This document shows, one piece after another, positions 33,920 to 43,700 of a stretch of DNA of 55,659 nt. Within the stretch, counting starts at the first letter, position 1. Each line of letters begins with the position of its first letter. The notes under the pieces are model-generated. The model saw only the letters and a list, made by a program, of their open reading frames with translations, made no database searches and was not told the DNA's origin. Origin of the DNA: an uncultured Clostridia bacterium (lineage in GTDB: Bacteria > Bacillota > Clostridia > Christensenellales > Borkfalkiaceae); NCBI GenBank assembly GCA_934271245.1, contig CAKQQY010000010.1, positions 1 through 55,659 on the forward strand. Direction: 5' to 3'. The position numbers and the translations under genes are program-made.

Positions 33920-34143
33920 ATAGCCACGTCGCCTCCGCAACATTTTTTAATGGACAAGTCGCTGCCCGTTATTTCTATCATTCCTTTTTTTACGATCAGT
34001 TGTATCTTTTCGTAAGAAAAAAATTTAATGCTTTTAACGTTTTCCGCGTACGCGCCGTTCCCCGCGAGAATCACTTTGGGTTCTGCCGCGCCCGTCACTT
34101 CGCTTAATCCTAAGAAAGATAAAATATCGTCAGAAAAATGCAT
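33886..34143 (-). CDS. yqfC: sporulation protein YqfC
   Basis: 85 residues, a small conserved protein of spore formers. The IEITGSDLSIKKCCGGDVAICGKI segment is characteristic of the family. The start has GGAGGG 7 bases before ATG 34143. It is the first gene of the cluster running down to recO. A sigma-E promoter is expected but no convincing one was seen. Confidence 0.85.
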   Translation of the reverse strand: MHFSDDILSFLGLSEVTGAAEPKVILAGNGAYAENVKSIKFFSYEKIQLIVKKGMIEITGSDLSIKKCCGGDVAICGKISSVSIN

Positions 34144-34258
34144 AATAATCCCTCCGTTTAGTTTATGCTTTTTAGGAAGCGTTTAACACTTTATCCCGTA
34201 AGTTAAAGCCGCTTTCGTCTGTTCTGCCTTTACATACCCCGTCTTTTTTTACGGATTA

Positions 34259-34287
34259 TTGACAAATAAGAAAAACGGGGTTACAAT
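34259..34287 (+). promoter_or_regulatory. sigma-A promoter for the short-chain dehydrogenase gene
   Basis: TTGACA (34259-34264), a 17-base spacer and TACAAT (34282-34287), about 31 bases before the ATG at 34318, which has GGGAGGA 6 bases upstream. Confidence 0.85.
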
Positions 34288-34317
34288 GTTATCGGTTGAA
34301 TTTAACGGGAGGATAAT

Positions 34318-35088
34318 ATGAAAATAGCAATAATAACGGGCGCTTCGAGCGGCATAGGAAAACAGTTCGCTTTGACTTTACCTTCGTACGGAAATTTTGA
34401 CGAAGTATGGCTTATAGCGAGAAGGCTCGACAGGCTTACCGCCTTGCAAGAAGAACTTCCTTATAAAGCGAGAGCGATAAGCATGGACTTGTCTTCGCCG
34501 ACCGCAAAAGACGAGTTCGCTTCCCTTCTGGAAAAGGAAAACCCCGAAGTGGGATTGCTTATAAATTGCAGCGGATTCGGTAAATTCTGCGCCACCGACG
34601 ACGTAGATACCGACGTAAACCTCAATATGGTGGACCTAAACTGTAAAGCGGTGCTTTTTACATGCCAACTTTCGTTAAAGTATATGAAAGCGGGTTCTAA
34701 AATCATAAACATAGCCTCCGTCGCCGCAATGCAGCCTATACCGTATATAAACGTGTACGGAGCGACGAAGGCTTTCGTTTTAAGTTTTTCGAGAGCGCTT
34801 AACAGAGAAGTTAAGAAAAAAGGAATAACCGTTACGGCGGTCTGCCCTTTCTGGACGAAAACGGAATTTTTCGACAGAGCGGTAAAAAAGAACGAAGAAG
34901 CGGTGGTAAAAAAGTACGTCGCCATGTATAAACCGGAACAAATCGTATCCCGCGCCTGGCGCGACGCAAAACGCGGCAAAGACGTAAGTAAATTCGGTTT
35001 TAAGGCAAGGTTTCAGTGCTTCTTATGTAAGATTTTGCCCCATAGCCTTGTAATGAGCGTGTGGATGAAACAACAAAAATTAAAATAG
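34318..35088 (+). CDS. short-chain dehydrogenase/reductase
   Basis: A 256-residue classical SDR. TGASSGIG (9-16) is the NAD(P)-binding glycine motif and the Arg at 33-34 (ARR) favours NADP. The active-site serine lies in NIASVAA, and Tyr/Lys lie in YGATK, about 12 residues later. The PFWTKTEFF stretch after the active site is shared with uncharacterised SDRs of gut Bacillota. It is a single gene with its own promoter and terminator, transcribed opposite to both neighbours. The substrate is not predictable. Confidence 0.9.
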   Translation: MKIAIITGASSGIGKQFALTLPSYGNFDEVWLIARRLDRLTALQEELPYKARAISMDLSSPTAKDEFASLLEKENPEVGLLINCSGFGKFCATDDVDTDVNLNMVDLNCKAVLFTCQLSLKYMKAGSKIINIASVAAMQPIPYINVYGATKAFVLSFSRALNREVKKKGITVTAVCPFWTKTEFFDRAVKKNEEAVVKKYVAMYKPEQIVSRAWRDAKRGKDVSKFGFKARFQCFLCKILPHSLVMSVWMKQQKLK

Positions 35089-35138
35089 TTTATCCCGACG
35101 CGTCATAAACGATAGCCGCAACCTTTAACTAAACTAAA

Positions 35139-35177
35139 AAGGGTTCGAAGTTAACCATCTTCGAACCCTTTTTTCTT
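35139..35177 (+). terminator. intrinsic terminator of the short-chain dehydrogenase gene
   Basis: A perfect 12-bp stem AAGGGTTCGAAG / CTTCGAACCCTT with an 8-base loop, followed by TTTTCTTT, starting 51 bases past the stop. Confidence 0.9.
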
Positions 35178-35272
35178 TAAAAATCCTACTCACGTTTTCC
35201 GCAATACTTTTTTTGCGACGTATGCGCATATAACGCTCAGAATCTTTTTCTTAAAATTCTCGCGTAAAATAA

Positions 35273-35344
35273 AATTTTGCCGTTTCCTTTAACGGTAAAA
35301 TCCAACAAAAATTTAACCCCCGACTGTTATTCAGGTCGGGGGTT
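35273..35344 (-). terminator. tandem terminator hairpins after rny
   Basis: On the minus strand the first hairpin is AACCCCCGAC / GTCGGGGGTT (35315-35344), followed by AAATTTTTG. About 20 bases on, a second, weaker hairpin (ATTTTACCGTT with a complementary arm and one mismatch, to 35273) is followed by TTTATTTTA. Confidence 0.8.
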
Positions 35345-35363
35345 TCGTTTCGTATTAAACAAT

Positions 35364-36971
35364 TTATTTTGCAAATTCGGTCGCTCTGGTTTCTCTTATA
35401 ACGTTGACCTTAATCTGACCGGGATATTCCATTTCTTGTTCAATCTTTTTGGCGATATCTTTCGCAAGGAACACGGTATTCGCGTCGGAAACCTGTTCGG
35501 GTTTAACGATTACGCGGACTTCTCTGCCTGCCTGAATAGCGTAGCAGTTATCGACGCCCTTGAATCCGCTTGCGATTTCTTCGAGTTTCTGCAAACGTTT
35601 GATATAGTTCGTAGTCGTTTCTCTTCTTGCTCCGGGACGAGCGCCCGAGATAGCGTCTGCCGCCTGAACCAGAACCGCTTCGATGGTTTTCGGTTCGACG
35701 TCGCCGTGGTGCGCGAGAATCGCGTTAACCACGTTGTTGTTTTCTCTGTATTTTTTAGCGAGATCCGCGCCGATCTGCATATGCGTGCCTTCGATTTCGA
35801 AGTCTACCGCTTTGCCTAAGTCGTGCAATAATCCCGCGCGTTTCGCAAGGTTTACGTCTACGCCGAGTTCGGTAGCCATAACGCCTGCTAAGTGCGACAC
35901 TTCGATAGAGTGTTTCAACACGTTCTGACCGTAACTGGTACGGAATTTAAGTCTGCCGAGAAGTTTGACGATTTCGGGGTGAAGACCGAAGATACCGCAA
36001 TCGAACATAGCGGCTTCGCCTGCTTCTTTAATTTGCGCGTCAAGGTCTTTTTTGACCTTTTCCACGGTTTCTTCTATTCTGGCGGGGTGAATTCTGCCGT
36101 CCTGAATAAGTTTTTCGAGAGTAATTCTCGCGGTTTCTCTTCTTACGGGGTCGAACCCGGAAACGATAACCACTTCGGGAGTATCGTCGATGATGAGTTC
36201 GATGCCTGTAGCGTTTTCAAGCGTTCTGATGTTTCTGCCTTCTCTGCCGATGATACGCGCTTTCATATCGTCGCTGGGAAGGGGAACTACGGAAACGGTG
36301 ATTTCCGACGCCTGATCGGTGCTGCACTTCTGAATTGCGAGAGAAACGATTTCTCTTGCTTTTCTTTCGCCTTCTTCTTTGGCTTCGGCTTCGATGTTTT
36401 TAACCGTGCCTGCCGCGTCCTTTCTCGCTTCGTCGTAAATAGCGTCGATAAGTTGTTGTTTAGCCTCTTCCTTGCTCATCTGAGAGATTTTTTCGAATTC
36501 GGCAATCATTTTATCGTGCTGGTTGGAAATATCTTCCAACTTTTTATCGAGTTCCGCTTCTTTTGCTTTAAGGTTATTTTGCTGTCTGGTAGTTTCTTCG
36601 TTTCTCTTCGCTAAGTTTTCTTCTTTTTTGTCGAGAGATTCTTCTTTCTGATTGAGCCTGTTTTCCGTTTTCTGGAATTCGGCGCGTTTCTCTCTCGTTT
36701 CGCGTTCGAAGTCGTTGCGAAGCTTGATTTCCTGTTCTTTCGCTTCTAAAATCGCTTCTTTTTTGATTTGTTTGCTTTCTTCTTTCGCCGCCTCGATCAT
36801 TTTATCGGTTACGCGACGAATATCGCCCTGCTTTTTTTTAAATGAATTGTCTTTTAAAATCCATCCTACAAACCAGCCGATAGCGAGCGCCGCCACAGCC
36901 ACAGCAATAATTACTATGACAGCCGTCGTATCCGGCATTAAGAACAGGGAGCCGTAGTTTACGTTTTGCAT
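35364..36971 (-). CDS. rny: ribonuclease Y
   Basis: 535 residues, the membrane-tethered endoribonuclease that starts bulk mRNA decay in many Bacillota. Layout: a membrane helix (about 15-36), a long charged coiled coil (about 45-200), a KH domain with IGREGRNIRTLENATG, and an HD domain with HSIEVSHLAGVMA and LLHDLGKAVD. The start has AGGAGGG 8 bases upstream. It follows recA in the common ftsK-to-rny order and has its own promoter. Confidence 0.97.
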   Translation of the reverse strand: MQNVNYGSLFLMPDTTAVIVIIAVAVAALAIGWFVGWILKDNSFKKKQGDIRRVTDKMIEAAKEESKQIKKEAILEAKEQEIKLRNDFERETREKRAEFQKTENRLNQKEESLDKKEENLAKRNEETTRQQNNLKAKEAELDKKLEDISNQHDKMIAEFEKISQMSKEEAKQQLIDAIYDEARKDAAGTVKNIEAEAKEEGERKAREIVSLAIQKCSTDQASEITVSVVPLPSDDMKARIIGREGRNIRTLENATGIELIIDDTPEVVIVSGFDPVRRETARITLEKLIQDGRIHPARIEETVEKVKKDLDAQIKEAGEAAMFDCGIFGLHPEIVKLLGRLKFRTSYGQNVLKHSIEVSHLAGVMATELGVDVNLAKRAGLLHDLGKAVDFEIEGTHMQIGADLAKKYRENNNVVNAILAHHGDVEPKTIEAVLVQAADAISGARPGARRETTTNYIKRLQKLEEIASGFKGVDNCYAIQAGREVRVIVKPEQVSDANTVFLAKDIAKKIEQEMEYPGQIKVNVIRETRATEFAK

Positions 36972-37036
36972 TTAAGTATGCCCTCCTGTTATTTATCTGA
37001 AATTCTTTTTTATTAAAAAAGAAATATCATACAACT

Positions 37037-37065
37037 ATATTACACCTTTTACGGCGTAAAGTCAA
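37037..37065 (-). promoter_or_regulatory. promoter for rny
   Basis: On the minus strand TTGACT (37060-37065), a 17-base spacer and TAATAT (37037-37042). The 60-base leader contains an AT-only palindrome (TTCTTTTTT, 3 bases, AAAAAAGAA; 37003-37023). Confidence 0.7.
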
Positions 37066-37070
37066 TTTAT

Positions 37071-38075
37071 TTAGTCCTTTTTGGAATTGTTTTGGAACGC
37101 TTCCATAATTTTAGCCCTTACTTCGTCTCTGATTTCGGGGTTATTAGCGAGATAATCGACCGCTTTATCTCTGCCCTGCGCGAATTTTTCGCCGTTATAA
37201 GAGTACCATGCGCCGCTCTTCTGAATGAAACCGTAGTCTACGCCGAGATCGAGTATACAACCTTCGTTGGAAATACCTTTACCGTATATAATATCGAATT
37301 CCGCCGTTTTAAACGGGGGCGCGACCTTGTTTTTAACGATTTTGGCTTTCGTATGGTTACCGTAGGCTTCGCCGCCTTCTTTTAACGCGTCGGCTTTTCT
37401 TACGTCTATACGAACGCTTGCGTAAAATTTAAGCGCTTTTCCGCCCGCGGTGACTTCGGGGTTGCCGAACATTACGCCGACCTTTTCGCGAAGTTGGTTA
37501 ATGAAGATAATGCAGGTTTTGGATTTGCTGGTGATTGCGGTAAGTTTTCTTAAAGCCTGACTCATAAGTCTTGCCTGTAACCCTACGTGCGAATCGCCCA
37601 TATCTCCTTCGATTTCCGCCTTGGGGGTAAGCGCCGCAACCGAGTCTACGACGATAATGTCTACCGCTTTACTGCTGACGAGCGACGCGGTTATATCGAG
37701 AGCCTGTTCGCCGGTGTCGGGTTGAGAAACGTATAATTCGTCGAGATTAACGCCGAGATTTTTCGCGTAAACGGGGTCTAAAGCGTGTTCCGCGTCGATA
37801 AACGCCGCAACGCCGCCGGCTTTTTGTGTTTCCGCTATGGCGTGCAGAGCGACCGTGGTTTTACCGGAAGATTCGGGTCCGTAGATTTCTATAATTCTGC
37901 CTCTCGGAAGTCCGCCGACGCCTATAGCGAGATCGAGAGTAAGACAACCCGTAGGCAAAACTTCTATAGTGGTATCGCCCGCGCTTTGCCCTAAACGCAT
38001 AATCGCGCCTTTTCCGTATTGTTTTTCAATCTGCGCCATAACACCGTCAAGCGCTTTCAATTTGTTTTCATCCAT
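37071..38075 (-). CDS. recA: recombinase RecA
   Basis: 334 residues, complete. Walker A is GPESSGKTT, and VDSVAALTPKAEIEGDMGD is the family signature. The loop 2 region (IFINQLREKVGVMFGNPE) and the C-terminal domain are present. RecA drives homologous recombination and cleavage of LexA. It is the last gene of the ftsK-rimO-pgsA-cinA-recA run, starting 12 bases after cinA. No LexA box was recognised. Confidence 0.99.
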   Translation of the reverse strand: MDENKLKALDGVMAQIEKQYGKGAIMRLGQSAGDTTIEVLPTGCLTLDLAIGVGGLPRGRIIEIYGPESSGKTTVALHAIAETQKAGGVAAFIDAEHALDPVYAKNLGVNLDELYVSQPDTGEQALDITASLVSSKAVDIIVVDSVAALTPKAEIEGDMGDSHVGLQARLMSQALRKLTAITSKSKTCIIFINQLREKVGVMFGNPEVTAGGKALKFYASVRIDVRKADALKEGGEAYGNHTKAKIVKNKVAPPFKTAEFDIIYGKGISNEGCILDLGVDYGFIQKSGAWYSYNGEKFAQGRDKAVDYLANNPEIRDEVRAKIMEAFQNNSKKD

Positions 38076-38087
38076 GTGTTTTTCCTC

Positions 38088-38879
38088 TTATAACGTTTTT
38101 AATTTTTTTATCGTTCGAAACAGCGCGGCGTTTTTGCCTTTTTCCGTAATTTCTTCACGATTTCCGGAAAAAACGTATTTATAAACGTCTATGCCTTCTC
38201 TCGTTCCCACGCCGATATAACATAAGCCCACGGGCTTTAACGTGTTGTCGCTGCCGGGTCCCGCGATGCCCGTCGTCGAAACGGCGATATCGCAATAACC
38301 CGTATATAATAAACCCGCCGCCATGGCGTAAGCCACTTCGGGACTTACCGCGCCGTGACTTTCTATATCTTCTTTTTTTACCGACAGCCTTTCTTCTTTA
38401 CTTAAATTGCTGTAACTGACTATTCCTTCGTGTAAATATGCGGAAACACCCGCGTTTTTAATCAGTTCGGAAACGACTCTGCCACCCGTAAAAGATTCCG
38501 AAACGGAAATTTTTTTGTTTTTAAGTTTCAAAAGGTCGAACACTCTTTCGGTCAAAGTAGTTTCGAACTCTGCGTAAACGTAGTCTTTTACCAACCCGAA
38601 AAATTTTCTTACGCACTCGCTTTTAAGCGAGTTGTCCGCCGACTTATCGAAGAAAAGTTTTACCGTCGAATCGCCGTTTACGGCGTTTACCGAATAAATT
38701 AATTTGCCGTCCGAAATCTCTTCCGCTTCCTTTAATCCCCTTTTAAGCAAAGGAGATTCTCCGAAGTACTTAAAAGTATAATCGGCGGAAAAATTTTCTG
38801 TTCCGACGGTTTCGTCAATCGGGTTCCCGCAATTCACGCTCCCGTCGTCGGGTAAAAAACACGGCGTAAACTTAAACAT
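38088..38879 (-). CDS. cinA: CinA-family nicotinamide-nucleotide amidase, lacking the N-terminal domain
   Basis: 263 residues compared with about 410 for full CinA. The C-terminal amidase domain (about 108-263) is intact: VSESFTGGRVVSELI, EGIVSYSN and TTGIAGPGSDNTLKPVGL. Part of the middle domain is also present (KYFGESPLLKRGLKEAEEI, KLFFDKS). The N-terminal MoCF-like domain that hydrolyses ADP-ribose is missing. The gene begins directly after pgsA, so the shortness is real and not a wrong start. The amidase converts nicotinamide mononucleotide to nicotinate mononucleotide, recycling NAD. It sits before recA as usual. Confidence 0.85.
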   Translation of the reverse strand: MFKFTPCFLPDDGSVNCGNPIDETVGTENFSADYTFKYFGESPLLKRGLKEAEEISDGKLIYSVNAVNGDSTVKLFFDKSADNSLKSECVRKFFGLVKDYVYAEFETTLTERVFDLLKLKNKKISVSESFTGGRVVSELIKNAGVSAYLHEGIVSYSNLSKEERLSVKKEDIESHGAVSPEVAYAMAAGLLYTGYCDIAVSTTGIAGPGSDNTLKPVGLCYIGVGTREGIDVYKYVFSGNREEITEKGKNAALFRTIKKLKTL

Positions 38880-38880
38880 A

Positions 38881-39447
38881 TCACTCCTCTTCGGAAAGAA
38901 CGTTTTTGTTTTTCAGAATGCATTCGAATCCCGAAATCAAAGTAGCGAGAACCGACGCCCAGAAAATAACGAACCCGGTCACGGTTAGAATCTCGTAATC
39001 GAAAGAACCCGAGCAAAGCAAAACGAATATCGCGATATCCTGAATAAACGTTTTCACTTTCCCGAACATATCCGCGGCGATAACCTTGCCCTTTGCCGCC
39101 GCAAGCGAACGGAAACAGGTCACTATAAGTTCTCTGCCTAAAATAACCGCCACGCCGATACTTGCGTACCAGGGTAAAATAGGTTCGCCGTCCGGGGAAA
39201 CGAGCAGAACGATAAACGCGCTCGCGACCAGAACTTTATCCGCTATGGGGTCTAAAAACTTACCTAAATCGGTAACGAGATTATATTTTCTCGCGATTTT
39301 ACCGTCTAAAAAATCGGTAAAAGCGGCAAGAACGAAAATTCCCGCCGAAATTACGTAATTATAAGGTATTTGCCTGATGAAAAATACCGCTATAAACACC
39401 GGTATAAGAATTATTCTGAGTAAAGTTAATTTCGTTGGCAAGTTCAT
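38881..39447 (-). CDS. pgsA: CDP-diacylglycerol-glycerol-3-phosphate 3-phosphatidyltransferase
   Basis: 188 residues, an integral membrane enzyme that makes phosphatidylglycerophosphate, the precursor of phosphatidylglycerol. The CDP-alcohol phosphotransferase motif D-G-x2-A-R-x8-G-x3-D-x3-D is exact in DGKIARKYNLVTDLGKFLDP. About five hydrophobic segments follow the usual pattern. It overlaps rimO by 4 bases and is followed after 1 base by cinA. Confidence 0.95.
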   Translation of the reverse strand: MNLPTKLTLLRIILIPVFIAVFFIRQIPYNYVISAGIFVLAAFTDFLDGKIARKYNLVTDLGKFLDPIADKVLVASAFIVLLVSPDGEPILPWYASIGVAVILGRELIVTCFRSLAAAKGKVIAADMFGKVKTFIQDIAIFVLLCSGSFDYEILTVTGFVIFWASVLATLISGFECILKNKNVLSEEE

Positions 39448-40760
39448 ACCCTTTCTCCATATAAATCGTACCCGTCGGCACGAAGAATTTTAACGTTTAC
39501 CGTATCGCCGAAATCGACTTCTTCTCCCGAAAAGAAATAAACTTTTCCGTCGATATCGGGGGCGTTGAAATAAGCCCTTCCGTAATAAACGAGTTGGTCG
39601 CCGTCGAAACCTTCCGCAACCACGGGGAAAGTTTTTCCGACGAGTTCTTTATAGTTTTGTTTAACGACGGCTTTCTGAACGGAATAAAGTTTTTTAAGCC
39701 GTCTGGTTTTTTCGCCTTCTTTAACCTGCCCGTCGAGTTTGTACGCCGCCGTTCCTTCTTCTCTGCTGTATTTAAAAAACCCCGCGTTAAAAAGCCTTGC
39801 TTTTTTAAGGAAATCGACTAAAATCGAAACGTCTTCTTCCGTTTCCGTAGGAAAGCCCGTGATAAAGGTGGAACGAATAGCGATACCTTTGACTTCTCTC
39901 TTTAACTTTTCGATAAGGGCGAGATAATCTTTTCCCGTACCCTTTCTGTTCATAAGTTTAAGTATTCTGTCCGACGCGTGTTGCAAAGGAATATCTATGT
40001 ATCTTATCATTTTTGCGTTACCTTGGAACTCTCTTATAAGTTCGTCGGTCACGCCTTCGGGATAGCAATACAAAAGCCTTATGCCGCGGATATTTTTAAG
40101 CGCGGATAAACTTCTTATAAGATCGGGCAAACTCGATTTTTCGGGCAAATCTTCGCCGTAACGGGTAAGGTCTTGCGCGACTAAAATAAGTTCTTTGACT
40201 TCGCCGAGATTTTTCGCTTCGTCTATAAGGTCTTCTTTCGGCACGGAACGATATTTTCCCCTGATTTTGGGGATAAGGCAGTAAGTGCAGAAGTTCGAGC
40301 AACCGTCGGCAATTTTTAAATATGCGTAACCGTTTGTCGTGAGAACTCTTTTTTCTCCGCATTCTTCGCGCGGAATACCTACCGCGTTCACCCTTTCGCC
40401 GTTATAAATTCTGTCGATCGCTTCGTTTATAAGGGAATAATCGGAAACGCCTAAAAAAGCGTCGGCTTCGGGGAGTTCGTCGAATACGTCTCCTATAAAC
40501 TTTTGCGGCAAACACCCGGTAACGATTATTTTTTCTATCGCGCCCCGATTTTTAAGTTCGCCCGCCGACAGAATTTCTCCAATCGACTCTTCTCTCGAAC
40601 TCTTTAAAAATGCGCAAGTGTTGATAATGACGATATTCGCTTCTTCTATTCGATTTACTAAAGTATGTCTTTGGGAAACGACGGAAAGCATTTTTTCCGT
40701 GTCCACCCTGTTTTTGTCGCAACCGAGCGAAATAACGCCCACTTTTTTACCGTTTACCAT
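39444..40760 (-). CDS. rimO: ribosomal protein S12 methylthiotransferase RimO
   Basis: A 438-residue radical SAM enzyme. The N-terminal UPF0004 domain begins VGVISLGCDKNRVDTE, with further cluster cysteines in NTCAF and VTGCLPQ. The radical SAM cluster motif C-x3-C-x2-C is CSNFCTYC. The C-terminal TRAM domain ends the protein. It adds a methylthio group to an aspartate of S12. RimO is favoured over MiaB by GCDKNRVD and the neighbourhood. It follows ftsK by 11 bases. Confidence 0.95.
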   Translation of the reverse strand: MVNGKKVGVISLGCDKNRVDTEKMLSVVSQRHTLVNRIEEANIVIINTCAFLKSSREESIGEILSAGELKNRGAIEKIIVTGCLPQKFIGDVFDELPEADAFLGVSDYSLINEAIDRIYNGERVNAVGIPREECGEKRVLTTNGYAYLKIADGCSNFCTYCLIPKIRGKYRSVPKEDLIDEAKNLGEVKELILVAQDLTRYGEDLPEKSSLPDLIRSLSALKNIRGIRLLYCYPEGVTDELIREFQGNAKMIRYIDIPLQHASDRILKLMNRKGTGKDYLALIEKLKREVKGIAIRSTFITGFPTETEEDVSILVDFLKKARLFNAGFFKYSREEGTAAYKLDGQVKEGEKTRRLKKLYSVQKAVVKQNYKELVGKTFPVVAEGFDGDQLVYYGRAYFNAPDIDGKVYFFSGEEVDFGDTVNVKILRADGYDLYGERV

Positions 40761-40771
40761 ATACCTTAAGC

Positions 40772-43700
40772 CTATTCGTTTGCGTTTCCGTAACGGGCTT
40801 CGAATTCTTCGCGCGTTAAAAGTACTTTACGAGCCTTGCTTCCTTCGCTTACCGAAACGTAACCCATCTTTTCCATTTTGTCTATAATTCCGCCCGCTCT
40901 CGCATAACCTATCTGGAAATGCCTCTGGATTTGCGAAATGGCGATGGTTCCGGAATTGACCGCAAGGTCCAGCGCCTGAATAAACAAGGCGTTGTTCGCG
41001 CTGTTTTCCGTATTATCTCCGCCGTTATCGGCAACCGCCGTTTCGTCCGTCTTCGGGCGAAGCGCGTTGTTCATATAATCGGTAAATCCTTTATCGAAGT
41101 AGGCTTTGTTGTGTTCTTTTATATAAGATACTATGGCGTTTACTTCTCTCGTGGAGATGAACGCGCCCTGATACCTTTCGTAACCCGGCATTACCGAGTT
41201 TTTATAAAGCATATCGCCGTTGCCGAGCAATTTTTCCGCGCCCTGTTCGCCGAGAATGGTCTGCGAATCGTTGAAGTTCATAACTTTGAACGCGATACGC
41301 GACGGCAGGTTGGCTTTGATTGTACCCGTAATAATGTCTACCGAAGGTCTTTGCGTCGCAAGTACCAGATGAATTCCCGCGCTCCTTGCCTTCTGCGCCA
41401 GAAGCCTTATCTTGCTTTCCAATTCTCTCTTGCACGATTCCATAAGGTCGGCAAGTTCGTCGATGATGATGACGATACGCGGCATTTTCGCTACGGTGTC
41501 GGAAGCGACGTTCTTGTTATACCCTTCTATATCTACCACGAACCCGGGACTCGATTCGAATACTTTGTATCTTCTTTCCATTTCTTCGTACGCCCAGGTG
41601 AGCATTGCGAGAACGGCTTTCGGTTCGGTAATGATTTCGTCCGTCATAAGGTGCGGCAGATGTTCGTAACTTCTGAATTCGACGCGTTTCGGGTCGACGA
41701 GAATAAGTCGCATTTCTTCGGGGCTGTACCGCATAATAAGACTTATAATCATAACGTTAAGGCAAACGCTCTTTCCGGAACCCGTCGCGCCGGCGACAAG
41801 GTAGTGCGGACCTTTCGCAAGGTTATCCGCAATGGATTCGCCGACAAGGTTTTTACCTATCGCGAACATAAGCGAATTTTCTTTGAACGATTCGGGCTTG
41901 ATTCCTTCTAAAACTTCTCTTAACCCTACGGTGACTTTTACCTGGTTAGCGACTTCTATTCCGACGAGATTTTTGCCGGGAATAGGCGCTTCGATTCTTA
42001 CGCCGTCTTTTGCGGCAAGACGCATTTTAAGGTCGTCGTCGTACGCCAAAACCCTTTTAACGGAAATACCCGCGGGCATCATTATTTCGTATCTCGTAAT
42101 GGACGGACCCTGAACGTAACTTTGCGGAATCGCGTTTATTTTGAACTCTTCGAGCGTTCTCTGAATAATTTCCATACGCTCTTCGTGGTTTTCTTTAGGT
42201 CTTTCCACACCGACGTTATGCTGAACCAAAAGGTCGAGCGGCGGACGGAAATATTCTCTGTTTATAGGTATATCTTCTTCCGCTAAAAGTTCTTCGGAAG
42301 GCGCTTCGTCGGTCGGTTCTTCGGTTACTTCGGGAACGTTTTCTTCGAGATTTCTTCCCCGTCTATAAAGGCTCGTATCCCTAAAACCTCCGAGGCTGTC
42401 GTTGCCGTCTTTTTCCGCTCTGCTGATAAACGCTCTTTCTTCGCCGTTATTTTCTTCTTTATTTTCGTTATCGAACAGAATCTCTCTCGCCCTTCTCGAC
42501 TGTACGGGAGAAATAGTAGGTTCGTCTTCTTTTTCCGAATTATTTTCGGTAATACGCGAAGAAAATCTGCGTTCGAATTCGTTGGTTTCGGACTCTTCTT
42601 CTTTCGTTTCCGATTCAGGGGTAAATCTGCTCTGTTCGTTATCGGCGGAAAATCTTCCCGTTTCCCCGTTTTGCGAAAATCTTCCCGTTTCCCCGTCTTG
42701 CGAGAATTTGCCCGTTTCTCTTTCGGGGGAGAACCGGCTCGTTTCCGGTTCGGCAGAAGAAAATCTTCCCCTTTCGTGTTCGGCGGAAAACCTGCCGACT
42801 TCCGTTTCGGGTTTACTTAAACCGCCGTTATCGGATTTTTGTTCGACGGGCGTTTCCTTAACCGCCGTATTTTCGGCAACGTTATTTTCGGGTTTAGCGG
42901 AAACGTTTCTGTTTCCCATGAAATTTTCTTCATTGACGTACTTTTCGGAAAATTCTTCCGAGCGTTGTTTAACTTCTTCGGCTTCCGTTTCGGGAGCGTT
43001 ACCGTCTTTAACGGTATAAGGGATTTCGGGTTTGGTTTCTTCCTTTTTGCCGTACGTTTCGCGCTTAATCACACCGGATATGGTAACGTTACCGTAAGAA
43101 CCGCCGTTCGAATTGTTATTGTCGTTTAATATTCTGCCTACGTCAATACTCGGGGGAGTTTTGATATAGTTCATTTTGGAACGGATTTCTTCCCCGTACA
43201 TAGCCATATAACTCGAATCGGAAGAAGAAGTCTGTTTATTGCCTAAAATCTTATTTTTCAAAGATTCTTTTTCTTCGTTTTTGATTTCTCTTTTAGATTT
43301 GAATTCGAAAGGAGCGGCTTCGTTTACGAAAAGTCTTGCGCCCGCTTTTTGCGGTTTATTTGCCGTAACGGGTACTTCTCTTACCGTTTCTTCCGTGGCG
43401 GCGTTATTTTCGTTTGCAATTTCTTCCGCTTCTTCCACGAAAGAACCTTTGAATTTATCCGTTTCGTGCGGTTTTTCCGCTTTTTTCTTTACAAGACGGC
43501 TGATTAACGCGTACGCGGAAAGCGCGATAAGCACGCTGAACACGACGTAACAACCGACTTCGGTAAACAGTTTTTGCGGCAAATAGGTTAAAAGAGCGGT
43601 AAAAAAGCCGCCTGCCGAACAGGACGTTACGCCGCTTTCTTCCGCCATAAGATAGGCTTTGCTTATATATTCGCCGTAAGAGAGCGAAGCGTCCCCTTTC

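Noticed and set aside
34144..34258. Sigma-E promoter before yqfC
   Set aside because: GCATAAACT resembles a sigma-E -10, but the upstream -35 is absent at the required spacing.
40919..41911. 330-codon plus-strand ORF inside ftsK
   Set aside because: It is antisense to the conserved FtsK motor; its composition follows the codon bias of the real gene and it has no recognisable domain.
42606..42800. Short regular repeats resembling a CRISPR array
   Set aside because: The repeat is in frame within ftsK, with no unique spacers; it encodes a 9-residue linker repeat.
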